Assembly (NCBI GenBank): GCA_002432555.1
Contig: DJFO01000288.1
Span: forward strand, 2,392-10,289
Reading direction: 5' to 3'
Source of the DNA: Marinagarivorans sp. UBA5870
Lineage (GTDB): Bacteria; Pseudomonadota; Gammaproteobacteria; Pseudomonadales; Cellvibrionaceae
DNA: 7,898 bases
In this document: piece by piece, positions 1-5,529 of the stretch
How positions within the stretch are numbered: position 1 is the first letter of the stretch
Layout of the letters: each line of letters starts with the position of its first letter
Position numbers and translations under genes: made by a program
Notes under the pieces: model-generated
What the model was told of the DNA's origin: nothing
Databases searched by the model: none
Seen by the model: only the letters and a program-made list of their open reading frames with translations

Positions 1-1302
1 GCGACTTAGGGTATGAACACCACCGCGGCCGTCGGAGACCGCCAGCAGAACGTCAAAGCCGTTTCCATTGTTCAGATCCAGCTGAACGTCACGACCTCGT
101 AGAACCGCGTTCCCGGGCACAAACCAAACATATTCGAGCGGATCCCCATCGCGATCAGTCGACTGCGCCGCAGAAAGATTCACCTTCGTATGGGGCCGTA
201 GCAAGTTGTAGCGATCGGCCGTTATTTGCGCAATAGGTGGGGTATTGTCTGGGTCGTCCATCGTCGCCTCTATAGGGACAACTGCTTGACTAATGAGGCC
301 GGTGGGATCGGTTACCGTCAGGCGAACGAAGTAGATTCCCGGCCGGTGGAAGGTATGTTCAATATCCCCCGTGGTTCCCTCCTCGCCGTCGTCGAACTCC
401 CAACGATAACTCAACTTTTCGCGATTGGCGTCATAGGAGGAGGTGCCTCTAAACTGTACCGTAAGGGGAGCCGGCCCTTTAGACTTGGTGTCTAGGTCTT
501 CGATCTGTGCTTCCGGCGCAACCGGAGCCGGGAGCGGTGCGCCCGGCACGGGCACTCCGGGGCATGCAGAAGTTATAGGTTCGGAGCGAACGCAGTCAGA
601 GCTGCAATTGATCTTCCAGCTGTAATTCACGCTGCGAAAGCTCAGGCCATTTTTTTCACCGGCTGACGTCAGGGTAACCTGACCGGTCGAATCGATGTCA
701 CGAAGCTCGTGACGGGTCCACACACTCGTAGGCGGAAAACGCTCTTTTTCATACTGGAGCTTTCCATTCACCCACAGTTGCATGTTTATCGTTTCGGCGG
801 ACGTGTTTATGTACTCCACCGCCAGCGAACTTCCGAAGATCGGCGAAGAATCATTCCGCCCCCCGGGAAAATCGATGCGCCCGGCCAAGGAGCCGGGCAT
901 TTCAAAATGGGTACCGTGGTTGATTCCGACAGAGGATTCGCAATATTCGGTAATCTCCAGATCGTAGGTAGGTCCATCCGGAATTCCACTGGAAGACGAA
1001 CTGCTGGACGATGTGCTCGTATAATATCCGTCGGGCGCCCAGACAAACGACGAGCCGCTGGAGGAGGAACTGCTCGACGAGGCGCTACTCGACGCGGAAT
1101 TACCGGAAGAAAAACCACCGGAGGATGAACTCGTGGAGGAAGAACTGGTGGTCGAAGAGTTACTCGAAGACGTTGCGCTAAAAGGCATGCCGCTGGAGGA
1201 GGAGCTGCCGCCCGCGTTGGGTGTTTGGCCGCCACAGGCCGCGAGAGCCAAACTTACGCTTAAGGCCGCATTTTTAATGAAAACGGGAAAGAACCTGTTC
1301 AT
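1..1302 (-). CDS. Polyserine-linker lipoprotein with CBM-like and PKD domains (3' end outside window)
   Basis: Partial gene: 434 codons are visible from the ATG at 1302, and the frame is open to the left edge. The start is firm because AGGAGG lies 7 nt upstream. Residues 1-23 form a lipoprotein signal with lipobox LAAC (Cys23). The next residue is Gly, which suggests outer-membrane sorting and surface or periplasmic display. Residues 33-105 are about 60% serine, in two blocks separated by a short aromatic segment (about 86-94). Residues about 113-233 look like a beta-rich jelly-roll module of CBM6/35 style, with Cys121 and Cys233 as a possible disulfide pair. A Pro-rich linker follows. PKD domain 1 spans about 266-345, with WEFDDG at 301-306 and LTVTD at 328-332. 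A second PKD-like domain starts at about 355 (DRDGDPLEYVW) and reaches the edge. Known polyserine proteins of cellulolytic bacteria bind or degrade polysaccharides, so a carbohydrate role is inferred. Any catalytic domain would lie outside the window. Confidence 0.85.
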   Translation of the reverse strand, partial: MNRFFPVFIKNAALSVSLALAACGGQTPNAGGSSSSSGMPFSATSSSNSSTTSSSSTSSSSGGFSSGNSASSSASSSSSSSSGSSFVWAPDGYYTSTSSSSSSSSGIPDGPTYDLEITEYCESSVGINHGTHFEMPGSLAGRIDFPGGRNDSSPIFGSSLAVEYINTSAETINMQLWVNGKLQYEKERFPPTSVWTRHELRDIDSTGQVTLTSAGEKNGLSFRSVNYSWKINCSSDCVRSEPITSACPGVPVPGAPLPAPVAPEAQIEDLDTKSKGPAPLTVQFRGTSSYDANREKLSYRWEFDDGEEGTTGDIEHTFHRPGIYFVRLTVTDPTGLISQAVVPIEATMDDPDNTPPIAQITADRYNLLRPHTKVNLSAAQSTDRDGDPLEYVWFVPGNAVLRGRDVQLDLNNGNGFDVLLAVSDGRGGVHTLSR

Positions 1303-1553
1303 GGTAGAGCCTCCTAGCCAGACGATAATCGATCCCAGAATAAAAACTCGTAGCCCCGACAGCCGGGAAAGAGGAGCAGCGAAATTCGGATTATTTTATG
1401 GAGGCAAGCATAAGGGGACGGAAGAGGTGAGTAAATGCTTCCCGCGATTTACCACTGGGATATGAGAAGTGCTTCGCAGGTAAAGCCTGCGGGCCGAATC
1501 GGGGCCCTGCAGGGTTCGCCGAACCTTGGGGTTCCTGGGTCCTCCAGTCTGCT
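1303..1553. other. Intergenic spacer between nrtD-like gene and lipoprotein
   Basis: This 251-bp spacer has no supportable gene. It holds small inverted repeats. CGCAGG/CCTGCG at 1475-1491 has a 5-nt loop. GGTTC (1513-1517), GAACC (1521-1525) and GGTTC (1530-1534) are arranged so that the middle arm could pair with either neighbour. CCCTGCAGGG at 1505-1514 is a perfect palindrome. None is followed by a U-run on the minus strand, so no classical terminator separates the importer operon from the lipoprotein gene. A candidate sigma70 promoter for the lipoprotein gene lies at 1407-1435. Confidence 0.6.
1407..1435 (-). promoter_or_regulatory. Candidate sigma70 promoter for the lipoprotein gene
   Basis: On the minus strand TTTACT (1435-1430) and TATGCT (1412-1407) are separated by exactly 17 bp. 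Each matches the -35 or -10 consensus at 4 of 6 positions. It lies about 100 bp upstream of the ATG at 1302, which leaves a 5' leader of roughly 90-100 nt. Matches this weak arise by chance, so this is a suggestion only. Confidence 0.25.
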
Positions 1554-2354
1554 CTACCCCGCCGCCGCCGGCGCCGTGTGGCGCTCATACAGAAATTTCA
1601 ACGCGGCGGTGCGGCACTGCAGGTAAATCGGATCATCCACTAATTCCACTCGCATGCGCGGCCGCGCCAAGGGTACGTCTATGATCTCACCAATCGTCGC
1701 CGACGGCCCGTTGGTCAGCATTACAATCCGATCAGACAAGAGCACGGCTTCATCCACATCGTGTGTGATCATAAGCACAGTGTTCTGCAACTCCACCTGG
1801 ATGCGCATGACTTCGTCTTGCAATTTTGCCCGCGTCAGAGCATCCAGCGCCCCAAAAGGTTCATCCAACAGCAGCACCTTCGGTTCCATAGCCAGCGCCC
1901 GCGCTATACCTACTCGCTGCTTCATCCCGCCGGAGATTTCCGCCGGGCGCTTGTGCAGGGCGTGACTCATATGAACCAGTTCGAGATTTTTCAAAATCCA
2001 ATCATGGCGCTCGGCCTTGGTTTTGCGGCGACCAAAGACTTCGTCGACCGCCAGCGCGACGTTCTCATAGACCGTCAACCAGGGTAACAACGAATGGTTT
2101 TGGAATACCACACTGCGGTCCGGGCCGGGTTCATTGACTTCCTTGCCATCCAAAATCACGCCACCGCTCGTCGATTTCAGCAAACCGGCCACTATATTGA
2201 GGACCGTGGATTTGCCGCAGCCCGAATGGCCAATAAGGGAAATAAATTCGCCTCGATTGACCTTCAGATTGATATTGCGCAACACATTACTCGACTTGCC
2301 GCCCTTGCTGAAGGTCATGTCGATATTCTCGATTTGTAGATAACCGGATCCCAT
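1554..2354 (-). CDS. nrtD: Nitrate-type ABC transporter ATP-binding protein
   Basis: This 266-residue protein is a cytoplasmic ABC ATPase of the nitrate/sulfonate/taurine importer class. All motifs are intact: Walker A GHSGCGKST (42-50), Q-loop Gln85 (VVFQN), signature SGGMKQR (141-147), Walker B LLLDEP (161-166) followed by the D-loop GALD, and H-loop His198 (MITHD). The length is usual for a single-domain NrtD/NasD-type subunit; there is no C-terminal binding-protein-like domain as in cyanobacterial NrtC. The start ATG at 2354 has AGGGGAG about 4-5 nt upstream. It is the last gene of the importer operon, 40 bp after the permease gene, and would power uptake through that permease. Paralogues for sulfonates or cyanate look similar, so the substrate rests on the neighbouring binding protein. 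Confidence 0.93.
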   Translation of the reverse strand: MGSGYLQIENIDMTFSKGGKSSNVLRNINLKVNRGEFISLIGHSGCGKSTVLNIVAGLLKSTSGGVILDGKEVNEPGPDRSVVFQNHSLLPWLTVYENVALAVDEVFGRRKTKAERHDWILKNLELVHMSHALHKRPAEISGGMKQRVGIARALAMEPKVLLLDEPFGALDALTRAKLQDEVMRIQVELQNTVLMITHDVDEAVLLSDRIVMLTNGPSATIGEIIDVPLARPRMRVELVDDPIYLQCRTAALKFLYERHTAPAAAG

Positions 2355-2366
2355 AAGACTCCCCTT

Positions 2367-2408
2367 TTAACTCGCTGAATTTAACTCGCGGAATTTAACT
2401 CGCTGAAG
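2367..2408 (-). repeat. Three tandem copies of a 14-bp unit carrying stop codons
   Basis: On the plus strand the unit TTAACTCGCTGAAT occurs at 2367-2380, 2381-2394 (one T-to-G change) and 2395-2408 (last base changed). On the minus strand each copy contains CGAGTTAA. The copy at 2395-2408 encodes the last codons and the TAA stop of the permease gene. Because 14 is not a multiple of 3, the other two copies place TAA in the other two frames. The array fills most of the 40-bp spacer before the ATPase start and ends just upstream of its Shine-Dalgarno sequence. Confidence 0.9.
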
Positions 2409-3348
2409 TGCCACGCGTAATGACTTTGCCAACATAGGCGACGAGACGGTCGAGACAAAATCCAACCAACCCAACATAAATCAAAGCGAGGATAATGTCG
2501 CTGATCAGCGACGAATTCCACGCGTCCCAAATAAAGAATCCGATACCGACGCCACCGACCAACATCTCCGCCGCCACAATCGCCAACCATGAGAGCCCGA
2601 CACCAATTCGCAGCCCAGAGAAGATATAGGGTGCGGCCGCTGGCAACATGATTTTCCAAAAATATTTCACGCCAGTTAACCGCACGACTCGAGCGACGTT
2701 GCGATAATCTTCCGGAATATTGCGCACGCCGACGGAGGTATTGATGATGATCGGCCAGATGGCGGTGATAAAAATCACAAAAATCGCCGAAGGGTGGCTG
2801 TCCTGAAAACCGGCGAGAGACAAGGGCAGCCACGCCAGCGGCGGAACTGTCCGCAGCACCTGGAACACAGGATCCAATCCTTTCATGGCCCAGGAGAATT
2901 GACCGATCAATGCGCCGAGCGCTATGCCGACAAATACCGCGAGACTATAGCCGTAACCGACTCTTTCGAGGCTCGCCAATATCTGCCAGCCGAGGCCAAC
3001 ATCGTTGCCGCCATTATCGTAGAAGGGGTGCAGAATCAACTCCTGTGTATCGCTCACCATTTGGGTAAACGACGGCAGCGCGGAGCCGGGCGCGGAGCAC
3101 AATAGCTGCCAAATTCCGACCATCAACAGCAGAACAATCAGCGGTGGCAGCACATGGCTCAAAAAATTCCCGCTGGCGCGAACGAGCGCGGACGGCTCCT
3201 TGGTGCTCGGCGCCGGCGCGGCGGGTATGGGTTTGTTTGCCGCCGAATTTTTGGAAAGCGCGGCCGAAGAAGCATCGGCCCCGGTATTGGTGCCGGTGGG
3301 GTTGACCGGCCTGCTGTTGACTGCCCGCAAGAGTACTGGCGAACTCAT
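2395..3348 (-). CDS. nrtB: Nitrate-type ABC transporter permease
   Basis: This 317-residue inner-membrane permease belongs to the BPD (binding-protein-dependent) family of nitrate/sulfonate importers. The cytoplasmic EAA loop that docks the ATPase is visible as EDYRNVARVVRLTGVKYFWK followed by IMLP, between hydrophobic helices typical of the SsuC/NrtB fold. Preferred start is the ATG at 3348, which has GAGGTAGG just upstream. An in-frame GTG at 3381 would add 11 residues but has no ribosome binding site and lies in a hairpin loop. The first 55 or so residues are rich in Ala, Pro, Ser, Asn and Thr, look disordered and precede the first membrane helix (about 64-84), so they are probably a cytoplasmic extension. 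The gene sits between the binding-protein and ATPase genes. Its stop codon lies in the first copy, on the minus strand, of a 14-bp tandem repeat. Confidence 0.92.
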   Translation of the reverse strand: MSSPVLLRAVNSRPVNPTGTNTGADASSAALSKNSAANKPIPAAPAPSTKEPSALVRASGNFLSHVLPPLIVLLLMVGIWQLLCSAPGSALPSFTQMVSDTQELILHPFYDNGGNDVGLGWQILASLERVGYGYSLAVFVGIALGALIGQFSWAMKGLDPVFQVLRTVPPLAWLPLSLAGFQDSHPSAIFVIFITAIWPIIINTSVGVRNIPEDYRNVARVVRLTGVKYFWKIMLPAAAPYIFSGLRIGVGLSWLAIVAAEMLVGGVGIGFFIWDAWNSSLISDIILALIYVGLVGFCLDRLVAYVGKVITRGTSAS

Positions 3349-3374
3349 AAATGTACCTACCTCGAGAGAAAATA

Positions 3375-3390
3375 CGGGCACGAATGCCCG
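3375..3390 (-). ncRNA. UUCG-loop hairpin between nrtA-like and nrtB-like genes
   Basis: On the minus strand CGGGCA-TTCG-TGCCCG forms a perfect 6-bp stem with a UUCG loop. It lies 21 bp after the nrtA-like stop and is followed by TATTTTCTCT, a weakly U-rich stretch. In binding-protein operons such structures often stabilise the upstream mRNA or partly terminate transcription, giving more binding protein than permease. That role is inferred here. The closing pair is A-U, so this is not the extra-stable C(UUCG)G form. Confidence 0.5.
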
Positions 3391-3411
3391 CTGGACTAAC
3401 TGCCGGCGTTA

Positions 3412-4755
3412 TCAGCTCAGATATTTTATTGGCTGACTGTCTAGATACGCTTTGGGATTTTCCGGATCGAACTTCTTGCCATCAAAAAAGGTTTCGACGC
3501 CGCGCGACGTGGACGCGGGAATATCGCTCTGGGCGACGCCCAGCGCTTTCGCCGCCGCGCGCCACAAATCCTCTCGGTTAACGCGCTCCACCAACGCTTT
3601 GGTATCGGTGCTCGCCGGTAAATAACCCCAGCGAATGTCCTCGGTTAAAAACCAGAGGTCATGGCTCTTAAAGGGATAGGACGCCTGGTCCTTCCAATAG
3701 CGCATTTGGAATTCGCTGTCTTTTACCACCTTGCCATTGCCGTAGTCGAAGTTGCCTTTCATGCGGTCGACGACGTCCTCGAAGGGTGCATTGATCCAGC
3801 GGCGCGATGAACAAATCCGGGCGACTTCCTCTTTGTTTTCCGGCTTCTCGCAAAACATCTGCGCTTCCATTACCGCCATGGTCAACGCCTGGGTCGCCTT
3901 GGGATATTTATCGATAAAATCGGCCCGCAGCGCGAAGGATTTTTCCGGATGATTTTTCCAGATTTCGCCAGTAGTCAGGGCGGTGTAGCCGATGTTTTGG
4001 TGAATCAATTGCGCGTTCCAAGGTTCACACACGCAGAAAGTGTCCATGTTGCCCACCTTCATATTGGCAACCATTTGGGGTGGCGGAACCACTATGGTGG
4101 AGATATCCTTGGTCGGATCTATGCCGCCGGCGGAAAGCCAGTAGCGGATCCACAAGTCATGGGTTCCGCCGGGGAAAGTCATGGCCGCATTCACGGCTTT
4201 TCCCGACGCCTTCTTGGCTTCCAAGGCCGCTTTGAATGGCTTTGAATCGGTGCCTAATTTCAGGGCGGCGTACTCCTTGCCGACGGAAATGCACTGGCCC
4301 GCAAGGTTCAATCGCGCAACGATTTGGATCGGTGTGGGGATATTGTTGGCGGTCATTGCGCCCGTCGAAATTAAATAGGGCATGGGCGACAGAATATGTG
4401 CGCCGTCAATACCGTTTTTTTCCGAGCCGAGAACCAGGTTGTCCCGGGTGGTTCCCCAGGAGGACTGTTTGAGAATTTCGACCTCATCCATGCCGTGCTT
4501 TTTAAAAAAACCTTTCTCGTCGGCGACAAATAATGGAGCGGCGTCGGTTAAGGCGATAAAGCCGATCTTGGCCTTTTTAATTTCCGGTGCGCCGCCGTCG
4601 GCCGCCCAAGCGACACTGCGCATCGCCGGACTGATAAAACTCACCAGTGAAGCTGCGCCTAAAGTTTTTAACAGCTTTCTCCGCTGAAGAGATGCGTCTA
4701 CATCGACTGCGGTAACTTCTCCCTGGGTGGTCGAACTGTCTTTTTTATTGCTCAT
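3412..4755 (-). CDS. nrtA: Nitrate-type ABC transporter substrate-binding protein with Tat-like signal
   Basis: This 447-residue periplasmic solute-binding protein belongs to the NrtA/CmpA family. Residues 25-51 form a twin-arginine-like signal: RRKLLK, a hydrophobic stretch, then AWA before residue 52. This implies export of a folded protein or anchoring by the signal. The mature part opens with the family block KIGFIALTDAAPLFVADEKG. Positions matching the ligand-contacting residues I recall for cyanobacterial NrtA are kept: Trp100 (SSWGTTRDN), Gln154, His199 (FPGGTHDLW) and Lys272. This favours nitrate/nitrite over bicarbonate. Preferred start is the ATG at 4755, with CAGGA about 9 nt upstream. 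The ATG at 4800 adds 15 residues but has no ribosome binding site. First gene of the three-gene importer operon, followed by a 63-bp spacer. Putative nitrogen-control sites lie upstream at 4890-4927. Confidence 0.92.
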   Translation of the reverse strand: MSNKKDSSTTQGEVTAVDVDASLQRRKLLKTLGAASLVSFISPAMRSVAWAADGGAPEIKKAKIGFIALTDAAPLFVADEKGFFKKHGMDEVEILKQSSWGTTRDNLVLGSEKNGIDGAHILSPMPYLISTGAMTANNIPTPIQIVARLNLAGQCISVGKEYAALKLGTDSKPFKAALEAKKASGKAVNAAMTFPGGTHDLWIRYWLSAGGIDPTKDISTIVVPPPQMVANMKVGNMDTFCVCEPWNAQLIHQNIGYTALTTGEIWKNHPEKSFALRADFIDKYPKATQALTMAVMEAQMFCEKPENKEEVARICSSRRWINAPFEDVVDRMKGNFDYGNGKVVKDSEFQMRYWKDQASYPFKSHDLWFLTEDIRWGYLPASTDTKALVERVNREDLWRAAAKALGVAQSDIPASTSRGVETFFDGKKFDPENPKAYLDSQPIKYLS

Positions 4756-4889
4756 TAGCCATATTCCTGAAACAAGAACTGCCGGCGCACGGCCGCGCAT
4801 TGAATACCAATGACTCTATCGGAGCGCCATGAATCATTGCGTTGAAGGTGATCGAGCCAATGTGAGGAAATTGACTGCGAAAGAGGAGA

Positions 4890-4905
4890 GTCAAAGAATG
4901 TGCCA
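4890..4905 (-). promoter_or_regulatory. Sigma54-like promoter element upstream of nrtA-like gene
   Basis: The minus strand reads TGGCAC-N5-TTGAC. Against the -24/-12 consensus TGGCAC-N5-TTGCA, the -24 half is perfect and the spacing correct, but the -12 GC is GA. Transcription would start near 4879, about 125 nt before the gene. Nitrate assimilation genes in gammaproteobacteria are commonly transcribed by sigma54, which makes the match plausible. A weaker alternative with GG-N10-GC spacing lies at 4795-4810. Confidence 0.4.
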
Positions 4906-4912
4906 AACCGCG

Positions 4913-4927
4913 CCACCAAAATAGTGC
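4913..4927 (-). promoter_or_regulatory. NtrC-like binding site
   Basis: The minus strand reads GCACT-ATTTT-GGTGG, very close to the NtrC dyad TGCACY-N5-GGTGCA; it misses only outer bases. It closely resembles the enterobacterial glnA upstream sites. It sits only about 8 bp upstream of the sigma54-like element at 4890-4905 (centre near -41), closer than most NtrC enhancers. Relative to the weaker promoter at 4795-4810 its centre would be near -137, a typical enhancer distance. Confidence 0.45.
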
Positions 4928-4957
4928 GGACGCCGGAGAAAGCTAAAGTGCCGATTT

Positions 4958-5049
4958 CCCTCGTTTTTTTGAACATCTGCAAAAAATGAGGGCGTGCTCC
5001 GCACACTAATGAGGCGAAGCCGGGATTGCCCGACCGCTTCACGGAAGCG
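4958..5049 (-). promoter_or_regulatory. Cluster of competing hairpins with U-tract (possible attenuator)
   Basis: Read on the minus strand. CGCTTC (5049-5044) pairs with GAAGCG (5040-5035) around a 3-nt loop. The same GAAGC could instead pair with GCTTC at 5020-5016, enclosing an inner CGGG-CAAT-CCCG stem. Next comes GTGTGC-GGA-GCACGC (5006-4992), then CCTCA and six Ts (4986-4981). The T-tract and preceding CCCTC are complementary to AAAAAA and GAGGG at 4969-4958, which could sequester the tract. This is the layout of alternative terminator and antiterminator folds. It would act in the nrt leader only if transcription starts upstream of 5049. If the promoter at 4890-4905 is the real one, it could instead be a terminator for transcripts from upstream. 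Confidence 0.35.
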
Positions 5050-5200
5050 CATAACACAGGGAATTCGCCCTAAGTTAGCGCGAGATGCCACTGAGATACT
5101 GTTCAGCCTGATATCTATGAGCGATCGCCGGTCATTGAGCGCTGGCGAGGGTCACTTTCTTCTCCGGTCGATCCTGCGCGGGCCGCGTTCCTACCGCTGC

Positions 5201-5242
5201 TTTCCACCAGGCCTCTTTCACCGCGTGGAAAAAGTCTTTTCC
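5201..5242. repeat. Nested inverted repeats sharing one arm
   Basis: TTTCCAC (5201-5207) is the exact complement of GTGGAAA (5225-5231), 17 bp apart. The overlapping GGAAAA (5227-5232) also pairs with TTTTCC (5237-5242) around AGTC. The middle arm can use only one partner at a time. It lies in a gene-free region and its function is unknown. Confidence 0.55.
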
Positions 5243-5320
5243 GAAGCAAATTTTCACATGCCTCGAACAATATCGGAAACTTGGATACGCACGATTGAGA
5301 AGCTTATAGAGGAACAAGGC

Positions 5321-5336
5321 TCCCGCTTTCGCGGGA
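5321..5336. repeat. REP-like hairpin, TCCCGC/GCGGGA
   Basis: TCCCGC-TTTC-GCGGGA is a perfect 6-bp stem followed by ATGA. It matches the core of the dispersed extragenic element containing ATTCCCGCGAAAGCGGGAAT that recurs in many proteobacterial genomes. Only one clear copy is in the window; degenerate GGGAATG pieces near 5381 and 5489 may be relics. Confidence 0.5.
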
Positions 5337-5463
5337 ATGAGGTGTCACGGAATTTGAGTTAAAGCCGATTTTCCAGCGAGGGAATGCGGTCGGGGTATTT
5401 GTTATGGCAATATTGAGTGGCGCGGAGAACTCGTAAGCGCGCAGCCTTCGCCGAATGACTCAG

Positions 5464-5502
5464 CCGTTCTGTAAATCCCCCTGGCGAGGAATGACAGAAC
5501 GG
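5464..5502. repeat. 9-bp perfect inverted repeat downstream of the 171-residue gene
   Basis: CCGTTCTGT (5464-5472) and ACAGAACGG (5494-5502) are exact complements with a 21-bp spacer. The spacer holds an imperfect ATCCCC/GGAAT inner dyad. The element lies 28 bp after the stop of the minus-strand gene at 5530 and may form its mRNA 3' end. No U-run follows it, so it is not a classical terminator. A REP or MITE-like origin is possible. Confidence 0.5.
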
Positions 5503-5529
5503 AAGTATCTCCGCAGTGTCCCGGTACCG

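Larger units (their letters stand above)
4756..5529. other. Long intergenic region upstream of the importer operon
   Basis: This 774-bp stretch has no supportable gene. The ORFs in it lack ribosome binding sites, and the largest (plus strand, 4994-5362) reads through a REP-like repeat. It holds the putative sigma54 and NtrC sites (4890-4927), a cluster of competing hairpins (4958-5049), nested inverted repeats (5201-5242), a REP-like hairpin (5321-5336) and a 9-bp inverted repeat just after the upstream gene (5464-5502). Confidence 0.65.

Noticed and set aside
807..1235. Minus-strand ORF of 142 codons rich in Arg/Pro
   Set aside because: Out-of-frame shadow of the polyserine lipoprotein, whose frame has a signal peptide, lipobox and domains.
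2381..2833. Minus-strand ORF of 150 codons inside the permease gene
   Set aside because: Frame shadow of the permease; its stop is the second copy of the tandem stop repeat.
3349..3381. Upstream GTG start for the permease
   Set aside because: No Shine-Dalgarno sequence and located in a hairpin loop; the ATG at 3348 has GAGGTAGG upstream.
4756..4800. Upstream ATG start for the binding protein
   Set aside because: No ribosome binding site, and the extra 15 residues do not improve the twin-arginine signal; the ATG at 4755 is better supported.
4958..5049. ANTAR (NasT/NasR-type) paired-hexaloop leader motif
   Set aside because: I searched the minus strand by eye and found hairpins with 3- and 4-nt loops but no convincing pair of hexaloops; only the general attenuator idea is kept.
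4755..5057. Minus-strand ORF of 100 codons overlapping the nrtA start
   Set aside because: It covers the putative promoter region, has no ribosome binding site and no domain, and lies in another frame from nrtA.
4994..5362. Plus-strand ORF of 122 codons upstream of the importer
   Set aside because: It runs through the hairpin cluster and ends in the REP-like repeat translated as GSRFRGNE; no ribosome binding site and no recognisable domain.
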